Positions 53,078 through 62,317 of a stretch of DNA of 64,000 bases are shown here, piece after piece. Both the position numbers and the translations under genes were made by a program. This stretch comes from an uncultured Eubacteriales bacterium (lineage in GTDB: Bacteria > Bacillota > Clostridia > Christensenellales > CAG-138): NCBI GenBank assembly GCA_900544555.1, contig UQWD01000011.1, positions 7,716 to 71,715 on the forward strand, in the 5' to 3' direction. Position 1 is the stretch's first letter; every line of letters begins with the position of its first letter. The notes beneath the pieces were generated by a model. That model had not been told where the DNA came from, searched no databases, and saw nothing but the letters and a program-made list of their open reading frames with translations.

Positions 53078-53114
53078 GGCCGGCGGCAAATTGCCGCATG
53101 CTTTGCCGCCGGCC
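53078..53114 (+). repeat. 13-bp perfect inverted repeat after the small helical protein
   Basis: GGCCGGCGGCAAA and TTTGCCGCCGGCC are perfect complements with an 11-nt loop, 19 bp after the stop. It is very stable but lacks a T-run. Confidence 0.7.
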
Positions 53115-53680
53115 GCCAAAGAAGAGGGCTTCGCCCATTCTATTAAACGGTTTGCATATAAAATTAAAGAAGCAAACTGCGCGCACATGAAAAGCCGGGC
53201 GGTTGCGGCCACCCGTTATTCAGTACGAAATGTCCATGTCATTTTTGGGAGTTAAAATATGCAACTATGGAATACAATTATTTTATCCGGTTTAGCGCGT
53301 ATGAGGCGGAGCCGGACTCCTCCCAACGGTCGCGCACGTTTGCATAATCGGCGGTTAGATTACGCCTTTACCGGAATATACAGCCATTTCAGGCCGGGAG
53401 TATATCCTTATACATCCGCATAACCGCGTTACCGGCGTTATTTTCGGCGCGTCAAATTTTTCAACCCACTTTCACAACGGTCATAAATTGGGTATAATAA
53501 ACCGTAATGACAAGGGCGCGGGCGACGGCGGCTGCAATTGGCCTTATGCCTCCGCCGGCTTTCCTTGCCGGCCCTTCATAATATATTGTTAAAAGCCCCT
53601 CATACCTTGTGATATGAGGGCGTTAGCTGTTGCCGATAACGCAGTTTGCTGCTTTATTTGCGTAAAGGAGGATGTAAGAA
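53115..53680. other. Intergenic region with the pth promoter
   Basis: About 565 bp with no gene. It holds the promoter at 53471-53498 and a hairpin CCCTCATA/TATGAGGG (53597-53620) in the leader, 60 bp upstream of the pth start. Confidence 0.5.
53471..53498 (+). promoter_or_regulatory. Predicted promoter of pth-mfd
   Basis: TTCACA, 16 bp, TATAAT, giving a leader of about 175 nt. Confidence 0.5.
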
Positions 53681-54256
53681 ATGCATATTATCGTTGGCCT
53701 TGGAAACCCCGGGCCGGATTATGCGCATACCCGCCATAATATGGGATATCTCGCGCTGGACATTCTGGCCGCCCGGCATCAGCTGGAATTCAGCAGAAAA
53801 AAATTCAAGGGCGTATGCGCCGAGGGGCATATCGGCGGAAAAAAAGCCCTGCTGTTGAAGCCGGAAACCTACATGAACCTTTCCGGATTAAGCGTGCTGG
53901 AGGCCTGTGGGTTTTATAAAACGGAACACAGCGAATTAATCGTAATATACGATGATGTGGATATCGCGTCGGGCTACATCCGCATACGCGAAAACGGGAG
54001 CGCGGGTACGCATAACGGTATGAGGGATATTATTTACCGGCTGGGATGGGATGATTTCCCTCGCGTTCGCATAGGCGTGGGCAAACCTGAATTGGGCGAG
54101 CTAAGGCATCACGTGCTTACTGTCCCCCCGATGCAAGAGCAGAAGATTCTGCTTGAGGCCTTAAAAAACGCGGCGCATGCCGCGGAACTGATAACCGCCG
54201 GCGAGGCCGCAAAGGCGCAAGCGCTGTATAACAAAAAGCCCACTAAGGAAAATTAA
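53681..54256 (+). CDS. pth: Peptidyl-tRNA hydrolase
   Basis: 191 residues, family length. GLGNPGPDYAHTRHNMGY contains the catalytic His, KPETYMNLSG and YDDVDIASGYIRIR follow, and GSAGTHNGMRDI is the family block. It frees tRNA from peptidyl-tRNA that drops off ribosomes. GGAGG lies upstream of the ATG. It precedes mfd by 22 bp, a standard Firmicute gene order. Confidence 0.96.
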   Translation: MHIIVGLGNPGPDYAHTRHNMGYLALDILAARHQLEFSRKKFKGVCAEGHIGGKKALLLKPETYMNLSGLSVLEACGFYKTEHSELIVIYDDVDIASGYIRIRENGSAGTHNGMRDIIYRLGWDDFPRVRIGVGKPELGELRHHVLTVPPMQEQKILLEALKNAAHAAELITAGEAAKAQALYNKKPTKEN

Positions 54257-54278
54257 CCCGTACGCGGAGGAACCGACT

Positions 54279-57200
54279 ATGACGATGCACCCGCTGTTAA
54301 CCATATTGCCCGGCTTGGGCGAATTTGAACGGCTCAAACGCTGCCTGCTGGCCGGGGAAGGCCCGGCCAGCGTATTCGGGCTGCCAGAGCCCCACCGCGC
54401 GCATGTTTTCGCGGGCATGTGCGCGCATACCGAGCGCGTCGCGCTTATTGTGGCCGCCTCCGAGCTGGCGGCCGGCCGCCTTGCGGACGAAATGAACGCG
54501 TACGGCATAAACGCGGTGCATTTCCCCGCGCGGGATATACCGCTTACGGGTAAAACCTACGCCAGCTCTTCAGGCGTTAACGCGCGGAGGGTTGCCGCGC
54601 TCACAAAGCTTTGTTCCGGCGAAAAGCTTGCGGTATGCGTCGGGGCGGAAGCGCTTCTTCAGCGCCTCGCCCCCCCGGAGGCGATTTGGGGCGCATGCTT
54701 CAAGCTGCAGGTCGGTCAAACAATCGAGCCTAGGCGCCTTCTAGAAGAGCTTATCGGCGCGGGCTATGAAGCTTGCGCACGCTGCGAGGGGCCGGGGCAG
54801 GTCTGTTTGCACGGCGGCAGGCTCGACGTATATCCCGCAGCCGAACACACGCCTTGCCGTATAGAGTTTTTTGACGATCAAATCGATACCATGCGCCTTT
54901 ACGACCCCCTGTCGCAGCGCGCAACCGAGAATATACGGGAAATATTGATAACGCCCGCTACCGAAATGCCTTTGGACGTTGAATCAAGGGAGCGAGCACG
55001 GCGTATTGATGAGGACCCTGCATCGCCCGGGGCGCTGTCGCTGCTTCCTCTTTTTTATGAAGAAGCTTGTTATATCTGGGATTATATGCCTAATGGCTCG
55101 CTAATTCTTGTCGACGAGCCCGCGCGCGTTGAAGAGAGCGCCCAGGCCGCGCATACGGGCTTTTTGTCCAACCTATCGCAAATTCTAGCCGGCGGGCAGG
55201 GGCATGCCTGCCAGGGCGCGCTGCTTCTAGCGCCAACGGACGCCATCTCCCGGCTCGGCGAAGGGCAATGCGCTATGTTCTTCGCGCTTACGCGCACCTA
55301 CGGCCTTATCCGACCGAAGGAATTATTCCGTTTTGAGGCAAGGCCTATCCCATCTTACCAATCCGGCGACGAGGCGCTTGCGGAGGATATAAAAAGCTAC
55401 AAGAAGAGCGGGTATACAACCCTTGTGTACGCGGGCGCAAACGCGGAGCGTGTGCATGGGCGGCTTATGGATCTAAAAGCTGAAACCGCTATCGCTCAAT
55501 CGCTTAAACGCGCGCCCGTGCGCGGCGAGTCGTTAACTGTGGGGGAATACCTGCCGCGCGGCTTTGAATACCCCGAAATTAAGTTTGCCCTCATTACGGA
55601 AAAAGAAATCTTCGGTACCGCGCGGAAAAAAGCGACGGAAAAAAAGAAAAGCCGCCCGCAAACGGTTTTTCTGGCGGATTTAAGTCCGGGTGATATGATA
55701 GTTCATGAGGCGCACGGAATAGGGCGCTTTACGGGCGTTGAGACATTAACGGTGGACGGAAAGACGCGGGATTACCTGAAAATCGACTACGCGGCTTCAG
55801 ATAAGCTTTTTTTGCCCACGGATCAGCTGGATCGCGTTCAAAAATATGTAGGCGCGGACGGCAGTGAGCCGAAGCTGTCCCGCCTCGGCGGGAGCGAATG
55901 GCAAAAAACCGTATCCCGTGCGCGCGCGGGCGCAAAGGCGCTGGCGTTTGATCTGGTGCGGTTGTACGGGCTGCGTTCCAAGCGAAAGGGTTTTCGCTTT
56001 TCACAGGATACACCGTGGCAGCGGCAGATGGAGGCCGCCTTCCCCTATGAGGAAACGCCCGATCAGCTTACGTGTATTGAAGAAATTAAGGCGGATATGC
56101 AGAGCGACAGGGTTATGGACCGCCTCCTTTGCGGCGACGTGGGGTATGGAAAAACCGAGGTGGCGCTGCGTGCCGCTTTTAAGGCAGCTATGGACGGCAA
56201 GCAGGCCGCGTTTTTGGTACCTACCACCATATTGGCGCAGCAGCATTACAACACCCTGGCCGCCCGCTTTGCCGGCTTCCCCATAGAGGTCGAGCTTTTA
56301 TCCCGGTTCAAAACGCCTGCCGAGCAGCGGCGGATTATCGAGCGGCTTGCGCTTGGGCGCGTGGACGTCATCGTAGGAACGCACAAATTGCTGGGAGCCA
56401 AAGTGCGTTTTCATGATCTCGGCCTGTTGGTTGTCGATGAGGAGCAGCGCTTTGGCGTAGGGCATAAGGAGCTGATCAAAAACATGAAAACCAGCGTGGA
56501 CGTCCTCACGCTCTCAGCCACGCCAATCCCCCGCACGCTGCATATGTCCATGACCGGCATACGCGATATGTCCGTAATCGAAACCCCGCCTGAACAGCGT
56601 TATCCCGTTCAAACTTTTGTAACCGAATACTCCGGCCCCGTCATCCGGGAAGCCATCCTGCGTGAACTGGGAAGGGGCGGACAGGTTTATTTTGTGTATA
56701 ACCGCGTAAAAAACATGGATTCGTTTGCTCAGCGTTTGTCCGAGTTGATACCCGAAGCGCGCATAGTCTCCGCACATGGGCAGATGCCGGAGCGCAAGCT
56801 TGAAAAAACCATGCTGGATTTTATGAACGGGGAGTATGACGTGCTGCTTTGCAGTACGATAATTGAAAGCGGGCTGGATATCCCTAACGTGAATACCATT
56901 GTCGTATATGACGCGGACTATATGGGGCTCTCTCAGCTATACCAGCTCCGCGGGCGCGTTGGGCGGGGCTCCCGCTTGGGGTACGCTTACCTGACCTTCA
57001 TGCGTGACAAGGTGCTGACCGAGGTTGCGGAAAAGCGGCTGAGCGCGATACGTGATTTTACGCAGTTTGGCTCCGGGTTCCGCGTCGCCATGCGCGATTT
57101 GGAAATCCGCGGCGCAGGCAATTTGCTTGGCCCGGAACAGCACGGGCATATGGCCGAGGTGGGCTATGACTTATACTGCAAGCTCATGGATGAGGCGCTA

Positions 57201-57686
57201 AAGGAGGCCCGCGGCGAACCGCGCGAGCTTGAGGTGGATACGGTTATGGAAGTCCCGCTGGACGCGCATATCTCCCCCGCTTATATTCCTGCCCAGTCCG
57301 ACCGTCTTTCCATGTATAAGCGCATCGCTTCCGTTACAGGCGCGGAGGATATGGCGGACGTACAGGATGAGCTTATCGACAGGTACGGCGATATTCCAGA
57401 ACCCGTGCAGAGGCTTTTGGATGTAGCGCTGCTAAAGGCCGCCGCTAAACTGGCTTATATCACGCGCATACGGATTAAAGAAGGGGAAGCCCGGCTTTAT
57501 TTCCATCCCGAGGCTGAAATTGATCCTTCCGCTCTCATTGAGGCGGCAAACGGGATAGAAGGCGCCAGGCTGTATACCGGCGACTCCCCTCTTTTGATGA
57601 TACTGCGTAAGCAAACCTCCGCAGAGGAAATGTTCAGACTGCTGTTCCCCATCGTCAAGGGGCTTATCGGCGGTGATAAGATATAA
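54279..57686 (+). CDS. mfd: Transcription-repair coupling factor Mfd
   Basis: 1135 residues. UvrB-like domains come first (about 1-350), then the RNA polymerase-interacting CarD/RID domain (SPGDMIVHEAHGIGRFTGVE, near 470), then the RecG-like translocase with Walker A GDVGYGKTEVALRA and the DEEQ box VVDEEQRFGV, and the C-terminal TRCF domain. Mfd pushes stalled RNA polymerase off lesions and recruits UvrA. The start codon follows a GGAGG. It is the last gene of the pth operon. Confidence 0.97.
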   Translation: MTMHPLLTILPGLGEFERLKRCLLAGEGPASVFGLPEPHRAHVFAGMCAHTERVALIVAASELAAGRLADEMNAYGINAVHFPARDIPLTGKTYASSSGVNARRVAALTKLCSGEKLAVCVGAEALLQRLAPPEAIWGACFKLQVGQTIEPRRLLEELIGAGYEACARCEGPGQVCLHGGRLDVYPAAEHTPCRIEFFDDQIDTMRLYDPLSQRATENIREILITPATEMPLDVESRERARRIDEDPASPGALSLLPLFYEEACYIWDYMPNGSLILVDEPARVEESAQAAHTGFLSNLSQILAGGQGHACQGALLLAPTDAISRLGEGQCAMFFALTRTYGLIRPKELFRFEARPIPSYQSGDEALAEDIKSYKKSGYTTLVYAGANAERVHGRLMDLKAETAIAQSLKRAPVRGESLTVGEYLPRGFEYPEIKFALITEKEIFGTARKKATEKKKSRPQTVFLADLSPGDMIVHEAHGIGRFTGVETLTVDGKTRDYLKIDYAASDKLFLPTDQLDRVQKYVGADGSEPKLSRLGGSEWQKTVSRARAGAKALAFDLVRLYGLRSKRKGFRFSQDTPWQRQMEAAFPYEETPDQLTCIEEIKADMQSDRVMDRLLCGDVGYGKTEVALRAAFKAAMDGKQAAFLVPTTILAQQHYNTLAARFAGFPIEVELLSRFKTPAEQRRIIERLALGRVDVIVGTHKLLGAKVRFHDLGLLVVDEEQRFGVGHKELIKNMKTSVDVLTLSATPIPRTLHMSMTGIRDMSVIETPPEQRYPVQTFVTEYSGPVIREAILRELGRGGQVYFVYNRVKNMDSFAQRLSELIPEARIVSAHGQMPERKLEKTMLDFMNGEYDVLLCSTIIESGLDIPNVNTIVVYDADYMGLSQLYQLRGRVGRGSRLGYAYLTFMRDKVLTEVAEKRLSAIRDFTQFGSGFRVAMRDLEIRGAGNLLGPEQHGHMAEVGYDLYCKLMDEALKEARGEPRELEVDTVMEVPLDAHISPAYIPAQSDRLSMYKRIASVTGAEDMADVQDELIDRYGDIPEPVQRLLDVALLKAAAKLAYITRIRIKEGEARLYFHPEAEIDPSALIEAANGIEGARLYTGDSPLLMILRKQTSAEEMFRLLFPIVKGLIGGDKI

Positions 57687-58283
57687 CACACCCGTGTGCA
57701 AAATTACCGCGAAAAAAGGTGTTGGCAATATTAGATTTATATATTGTAATAAATTCACTTATATTTATATATTACTATTCGTGGCTATATAAACCGAGTG
57801 CCGATCCCTCCTCGTCCAATATGCGTCTATACTTTCCTTTTCCCATCTGCTTTATCTTATCTCTATAAAATAAGCATCCGGTTTGTCTGGGGTTGATAGT
57901 TTTAAGTGGGAACATTGAATATCATATGCTTCGCTTGGCTTATTGCTAGTTAAAATTGAGTAGAAAAAGACGAACTCTATTCTCGTTGGGTTTTGAGCAC
58001 GACGCGCCGGCTCCTCTAACGCCGTTGTAAAAATACATTCCCGGTTCCAAACCCACGTACCCAAAGTCATATCGCCTTTATAGCCGCATTCGCATATAAC
58101 GGAACATTAATAAATAACTGTACCAGGTATCTTATCCAATTTTAACACCCCTTTTTTGTCATCAAACCATCTAAACATCAATTCACTTAATATCCTATTT
58201 TACCTTTATGTTATATAAAAACATAAAAACATATCGTTTATTTATAAAGCACAGCTATCCTCTTATAAATTATACAGTGACCG
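57687..58283. other. AT-rich intergenic region
   Basis: About 600 bp with no coding frame that has a ribosome binding site. It is AT-rich, especially at its right end. No clear terminator for mfd was found. Confidence 0.5.
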
Positions 58284-58317
58284 AAAAAAGCCCTGAAACG
58301 TGTTTCAGGGCTTTTTT
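58284..58317. terminator. Bidirectional rho-independent terminator after serA
   Basis: AAAAAA, GCCCTGAAAC, 2-nt gap, GTTTCAGGGC, TTTTTT: a perfect 10-bp stem with A- and T-runs on both sides. It lies 21 bp past serA on the minus strand and would also stop plus-strand transcripts from mfd. Confidence 0.95.
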
Positions 58318-58337
58318 AGCACTATTTTTTCGTTCTT

Positions 58338-59240
58338 TTACATGGTTTTGATGATATCTACGATTTCAGAGCCGATGCGCTTTTGCGCCTCGCCCGTGGA
58401 CGCGCCGATATGCGGAGTGCTCGATACGCGCGGGTGGCTGTACAACGCCGCGTTTTTAGCCGGTTCCTCATTAAACACGTCCAGCCCGGCGCCGCGTACC
58501 TTGCCGCTGTTAAGCGCGTCAAGCAGCGCGGCCTCGTCGACATTGTTGCCGCGAGAGGTGTTGATGATTACAACCCCGTCCTTCATGGCAGCGATACTCT
58601 CTGCGTTGATGAGCGGCTTGCCGTCGATGCTGGGGGTATGGAGCGAAATAATATCTGAGTTATTGAGCACTTCAGCCAGCTCGGCATAGCGCATGGACTC
58701 ATTTTCAAGCTCGGGTATCCGGTAGATATCGTACGCCAGCACCTTCATGCCCAGCGCCTGTGCCTTGCGGCCCAGAGACTGGCCGATGCGGCCGTAGCCG
58801 ATGATGCCCAGCGTCCTGCCGGCAAGCTCAAAGCCCTTATACGCTTTTTTCTCCCATTTGCCCTCGCGCATGGTGTAACCCGCCGCGCTGATAAAGCGGG
58901 CGACCGAGAACATATGCGCTATCGCCAGCTCCGCGACCGAATCCGAGCTTGCTTTGGGTGTGTTTTTAACGGCAATCCCGTTCGCCTCCGCATATTCGAC
59001 GTCGATGTTGTCAACGCCAACGCCCGCACGGATGATCAGCTTGAGCCTACCGCCCTCCTTGGCCGCGTCGATAATCGGCTTTCGAACCTTCGTTGCCGAG
59101 CGAACAACCAGCACATCAAAGCCTTTCACCTGCTGAGCCAGCTCCTGCGGCTCATAAAACTGCTCTACCACCTCATGGCCCATCCCCGTGAGCGCCACAA
59201 CGGCGGATTTATCAAGACCGTCGCTTGCTAAAATACGCAT
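58338..59240 (-). CDS. serA: D-3-phosphoglycerate dehydrogenase (short type)
   Basis: 300 residues, without the ACT or intervening domains of long SerA forms, so serine feedback by ACT binding is not expected. The Rossmann motif is GIIGYGRIGQSLG; the catalytic Arg-Glu-His set lies in the INTSRGNNVDEAAL, GLDVFNEEP and TPHIGAS blocks. It oxidises 3-phosphoglycerate to 3-phosphohydroxypyruvate. It follows serC by 24 bp, so the first two steps of serine synthesis are co-transcribed. Confidence 0.94.
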   Translation of the reverse strand: MRILASDGLDKSAVVALTGMGHEVVEQFYEPQELAQQVKGFDVLVVRSATKVRKPIIDAAKEGGRLKLIIRAGVGVDNIDVEYAEANGIAVKNTPKASSDSVAELAIAHMFSVARFISAAGYTMREGKWEKKAYKGFELAGRTLGIIGYGRIGQSLGRKAQALGMKVLAYDIYRIPELENESMRYAELAEVLNNSDIISLHTPSIDGKPLINAESIAAMKDGVVIINTSRGNNVDEAALLDALNSGKVRGAGLDVFNEEPAKNAALYSHPRVSSTPHIGASTGEAQKRIGSEIVDIIKTM

Positions 59241-59264
59241 TTTGCTTTTTCTCCTTTTATAATG

Positions 59265-60353
59265 TTAAGCGTTTGCCAGCTCAAATTTCTTCATGAAATC
59301 AACGAGATACTCCACCCCTTCATAGGGCATGGCGTTGTATATGGACGCGCGCAGCCCCCCCGTGGAGCGGTGGGCCTTGAGGTTGCTCATGCCCGCGGCG
59401 GCGCTCTCTTTTACGAACTTCGCGTCCATCTCCTCGCTGCCCGCCGTGAAGCGCACGTTCATCATGGAACGAGACTGAGGCTCAATCGCGCAAGTGAACA
59501 GCCTGGATTGATCGATATAATCATAAAGAAGCTTCGCTTTTTTCCGGTTGCGGGCGGCCATCTCCTCCAGGCCGCCTATTTTCTTGAGCCATTCCACAAC
59601 CAGTTTACAGATATAGATGGACCAGCACGGGGGCGTGTTGTACATCGAATTGTTCTTTGCCATGATGGAATAGTCCATCATTACCGGCGTAAACGGCATG
59701 GGCTCTCCCAGAAGATCCTCGCGGATAATAACGATAGTAAGCCCGGCGGGCGCAACGTTTTTCTGAGCCCCGGCGTAAATCAATCCGAACCTAGAAACAT
59801 CCACCGGCTCGCTCATGATGCATGAGGACATATCCGCTACCAGGGGTACATCGCCCGTATCGGGTATATAGTTGAACGTGGAGCCGTAAATCGTGTTGTT
59901 ATAGCAGATATGTACATAATCCGCTTGTGGATCTAGCTTAAGCTCGTTTTGCGCGGGTATGCGGCTGAACTTTTCATCCTTTGTGGAGCCGGCGATATTC
60001 ACAGCGCCGTATTTCTTCGCTTCCTCAGCGGCCTTGGAAGAAAAACTGCCGGTCAAAATATAATCGGCCTTTTTATTCTTGTTCATTAAATTCATGGGAA
60101 CCATGGCGAACTGAAGCGACGCTCCGCCCTGCAGGAACAGCACCTTGTAGTTATCCGGTATGTTCATTACCTCGCGCAAAACTTTTTCCGCGGATACGAT
60201 AATATCATCGTATGCCTTGGAGCGATGGCTCATCTCCATTACGCACATGCCGGAGCCACGGTAGTTCATCATCTGGTCCCTGGCTTCCTCAAGCACCTCA
60301 AGGGGAAGCATGGAGGGGCCGGCGGAAAAGTTATAGATCCTGTCGTAAGCCAT
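59265..60353 (-). CDS. serC: Phosphoserine aminotransferase
   Basis: 362 residues. It starts with the family signature YNFSAGPSMLPLEVLEEA; the PLP Lys is in GAQKNVAPAG, and STGGLRASIYNAMP is the C-terminal block. It transaminates 3-phosphohydroxypyruvate with glutamate. AGGAG precedes the ATG. It heads the operon serC-serA, and its leader contains strong inverted repeats (60427-60528). Confidence 0.96.
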   Translation of the reverse strand: MAYDRIYNFSAGPSMLPLEVLEEARDQMMNYRGSGMCVMEMSHRSKAYDDIIVSAEKVLREVMNIPDNYKVLFLQGGASLQFAMVPMNLMNKNKKADYILTGSFSSKAAEEAKKYGAVNIAGSTKDEKFSRIPAQNELKLDPQADYVHICYNNTIYGSTFNYIPDTGDVPLVADMSSCIMSEPVDVSRFGLIYAGAQKNVAPAGLTIVIIREDLLGEPMPFTPVMMDYSIMAKNNSMYNTPPCWSIYICKLVVEWLKKIGGLEEMAARNRKKAKLLYDYIDQSRLFTCAIEPQSRSMMNVRFTAGSEEMDAKFVKESAAAGMSNLKAHRSTGGLRASIYNAMPYEGVEYLVDFMKKFELANA

Positions 60354-60426
60354 TGTGAATTCTCCTGTTCTGTCTTTTAATATTCAAACGCTTGCAGCGC
60401 TACGGAAAATAAATTTCGCGCCCCAT

Positions 60427-60528
60427 ACGCCCCGGCGCCGCGAACGGGGCGTAACGGAATAAAGGCGCTTTGCGGCCGGCAAAGCGGTCGTTTTCATACG
60501 CTAAACCGACTTGCAAACCGCAAAGCGC
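60427..60528 (-). promoter_or_regulatory. Structured leader of serC-serA
   Basis: Two inverted repeats lie between promoter and serC: ACGCCCCG/CGGGGCGT (60427-60452, 8 bp) and GCGCTTTGCGG/CCGCAAAGCGC (60465-60528, 11 bp perfect, 42-nt loop). In the transcript the longer one comes first. No T-box landmarks were recognised, and no T-run follows either stem. Confidence 0.45.
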
Positions 60529-60542
60529 GTCCGGACACTCGT

Positions 60543-60571
60543 ATTATAAACAAATTAATCCTGCTTATCAA
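60543..60571 (-). promoter_or_regulatory. Predicted sigma-A promoter of serC-serA
   Basis: On the minus strand: TTGATA, 17 bp, TATAAT, giving a leader of about 180 nt. Confidence 0.7.
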
Positions 60572-60593
60572 CCGTTTTAAATGGTTTCTCACT

Positions 60594-60626
60594 GTATATT
60601 TTTCGGTAAAAAAAGTGAAAATATAC
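60594..60626. promoter_or_regulatory. ArgR-box-like inverted repeat upstream of arcA
   Basis: GTATATTTT (60594-60602) and AAAATATAC (60618-60626) are perfect 9-bp complements, just upstream of TATAAT at 60651 and 75 bp upstream of the arcA ATG. The AT-rich arms resemble ArgR half-sites (TGTATA-like), which fits regulation by arginine. Confidence 0.45.
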
Positions 60627-60699
60627 TGGATCTGCAGCCGGATAGAGGTGTATAATGAAATCTGGTATTCATATCAAATATGCATTCTGAGGTGCGGAC

Positions 60700-61914
60700 A
60701 TGAGTAATTTCGTCAACCAATTCTCCGAGATAGGCAGGCTCAACACCGTGATGCTCCATCGCCCCGGCGTCGAGCTCGAGCAGCTGATACCGGAATATCT
60801 TGAGCGCATGCTTGCTGAGGATACCCCGCATGTTCCGACCGCGCAAAAGGAGCACGACGGGTTTAAAAATATACTCGAAAGCCATGGCGTAAACGTTTTG
60901 TATCTCGAGGATCTGTTTGTTGCGGTAATGGAAAGCGAAACGCGGCGCAAAGAGTTCATCCGTGATTATCTAGCCGCTGCGCGCGTGCAGGGCGAATCGT
61001 TAAAGGAAGCGGTTCTCCAATACCTTTCGGGCAAAAGCGCGAAGGAGCTTTTTTACGCTGTTTGCCGCGGAGTAGTTCGGGACGAGCTGCGTGAAAACGC
61101 TCCCAGCTCCCTACAGTTTCTTGTTAACGATCCCTATCCCTTTGTCATCGACCCGATCCCAAATCTATACTTTACGCGGGATATCAGTATTTGCATAGGC
61201 AACGGCATGATCATAAGCTCAATGAGCATGGCCTCAAGAACCCGTGAAACCGTGCTGATGCGTTATGTACATCGCTATCATCCGCTTTTTACACAAAAGC
61301 CCGTACCGCTATGGTATGATTACGAGCTTGGCTATAACGTCGAGGGCGGTGACGTGCTGATTTTGTCGGATAAAACGCTCGCTATCGGGTGCAGCCAGCG
61401 GACCGGCGCGGCCGCCATTGAATGCATCGCCGGCAACGTGCTGAGGAACGGGTATGAACGCGTGCTTGTGTTCGACCTTCCCAAAGAGCGTCAGTGCATG
61501 CATCTTGACGTATTGTTTACAATGGTGGATTACGACGCGTTTCTGGTCAACCCGCTTATCAGCAGGAACCGCGTGCCTATCTATGAGCTAAAACTGCAAA
61601 ACGGGCTGCTCCGCGCGGGCCGCGCCGGGGAAAGTACGGCAAGGGTGCTGGAGTGCGCCTTGGGCATACCGGCCGTCCGCTTCATTGAAGAAGGCGGCGG
61701 CAAGCCAATTTTGATGGAACGCGAGCATTGGAACATGGGCGCGAATTCGCTGGCTATCTCACCCGGCAATATCATCACCTACAACCGGAACGATTTTACG
61801 AACGAGCTTTTGGTTAAGGCCGGAATAAACGTGAACCCCCTTTGCGGCAGCGAGCTTTCACGCGGCCGGGGCGGCCCCCGCTGCATGAGCATGCCCATCA
61901 ACAGGGGCGGTTGA
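60700..61914 (+). CDS. arcA: Arginine deiminase
   Basis: 404 residues, the family length. Guanidine-binding and catalytic blocks are present: NLYFTRDISICIGNG, the YNVEGGDVLIL region, HLDVLFTMVD with the catalytic His, and the nucleophile Cys395 in GGPRCMSMPI. It converts arginine to citrulline and ammonia, the first step of the ADI pathway that yields ATP. OTC and carbamate kinase genes are not adjacent, so the operon is split. GAGG is poor upstream of the ATG. Confidence 0.95.
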   Translation: MSNFVNQFSEIGRLNTVMLHRPGVELEQLIPEYLERMLAEDTPHVPTAQKEHDGFKNILESHGVNVLYLEDLFVAVMESETRRKEFIRDYLAAARVQGESLKEAVLQYLSGKSAKELFYAVCRGVVRDELRENAPSSLQFLVNDPYPFVIDPIPNLYFTRDISICIGNGMIISSMSMASRTRETVLMRYVHRYHPLFTQKPVPLWYDYELGYNVEGGDVLILSDKTLAIGCSQRTGAAAIECIAGNVLRNGYERVLVFDLPKERQCMHLDVLFTMVDYDAFLVNPLISRNRVPIYELKLQNGLLRAGRAGESTARVLECALGIPAVRFIEEGGGKPILMEREHWNMGANSLAISPGNIITYNRNDFTNELLVKAGINVNPLCGSELSRGRGGPRCMSMPINRGG

Positions 61915-61983
61915 GCTTAAACGCCCCTGGGGCTGCAAGGAATATAATTTCTTCTGTTCGGCCCAGCTATATATTTATAATAA

Positions 61984-62016
61984 CGGCAAGACATACACCG
62001 TCTTGCCGCTTTTTTT
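61984..62016 (+). terminator. Rho-independent terminator of arcA
   Basis: CGGCAAGAC and GTCTTGCCG form a 9-bp perfect stem with a 7-nt loop; C plus seven T follow. It lies 70 bp past the stop. Confidence 0.95.
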
Positions 62017-62317
62017 AGCGTATTGTATTTAGTAATATTATCCCACACGTTTTAGTAAAAGTGCATATTGTGTAATTTAACGCCATCACTTATACGTTAT
62101 GCGGCTTCAACAGCCGGCTTCCCTTACGGTAAACACCCGGCGCAATGTTTGCTGTTTCGCGACTAAAGAAACGGCTCGTATAAAAATTACGCCTAAAGCG
62201 TCGCAAGCCTATACCGTGAGCAACGATTTTCCCTGTCGTTATATCGAAGGAAAGTCAACATATTACCGCGCGTTTTTATGCATACTAAGCCCAAAAATGG
62301 AAGTCGAGGGGTTTTCT

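Noticed and set aside
60354..60571. A T-box or SAM-type riboswitch upstream of serC.
   Set aside because: I see no T-box (TGGNACCGCG-like) sequence and no terminator with a T-run. Only inverted repeats are reported.
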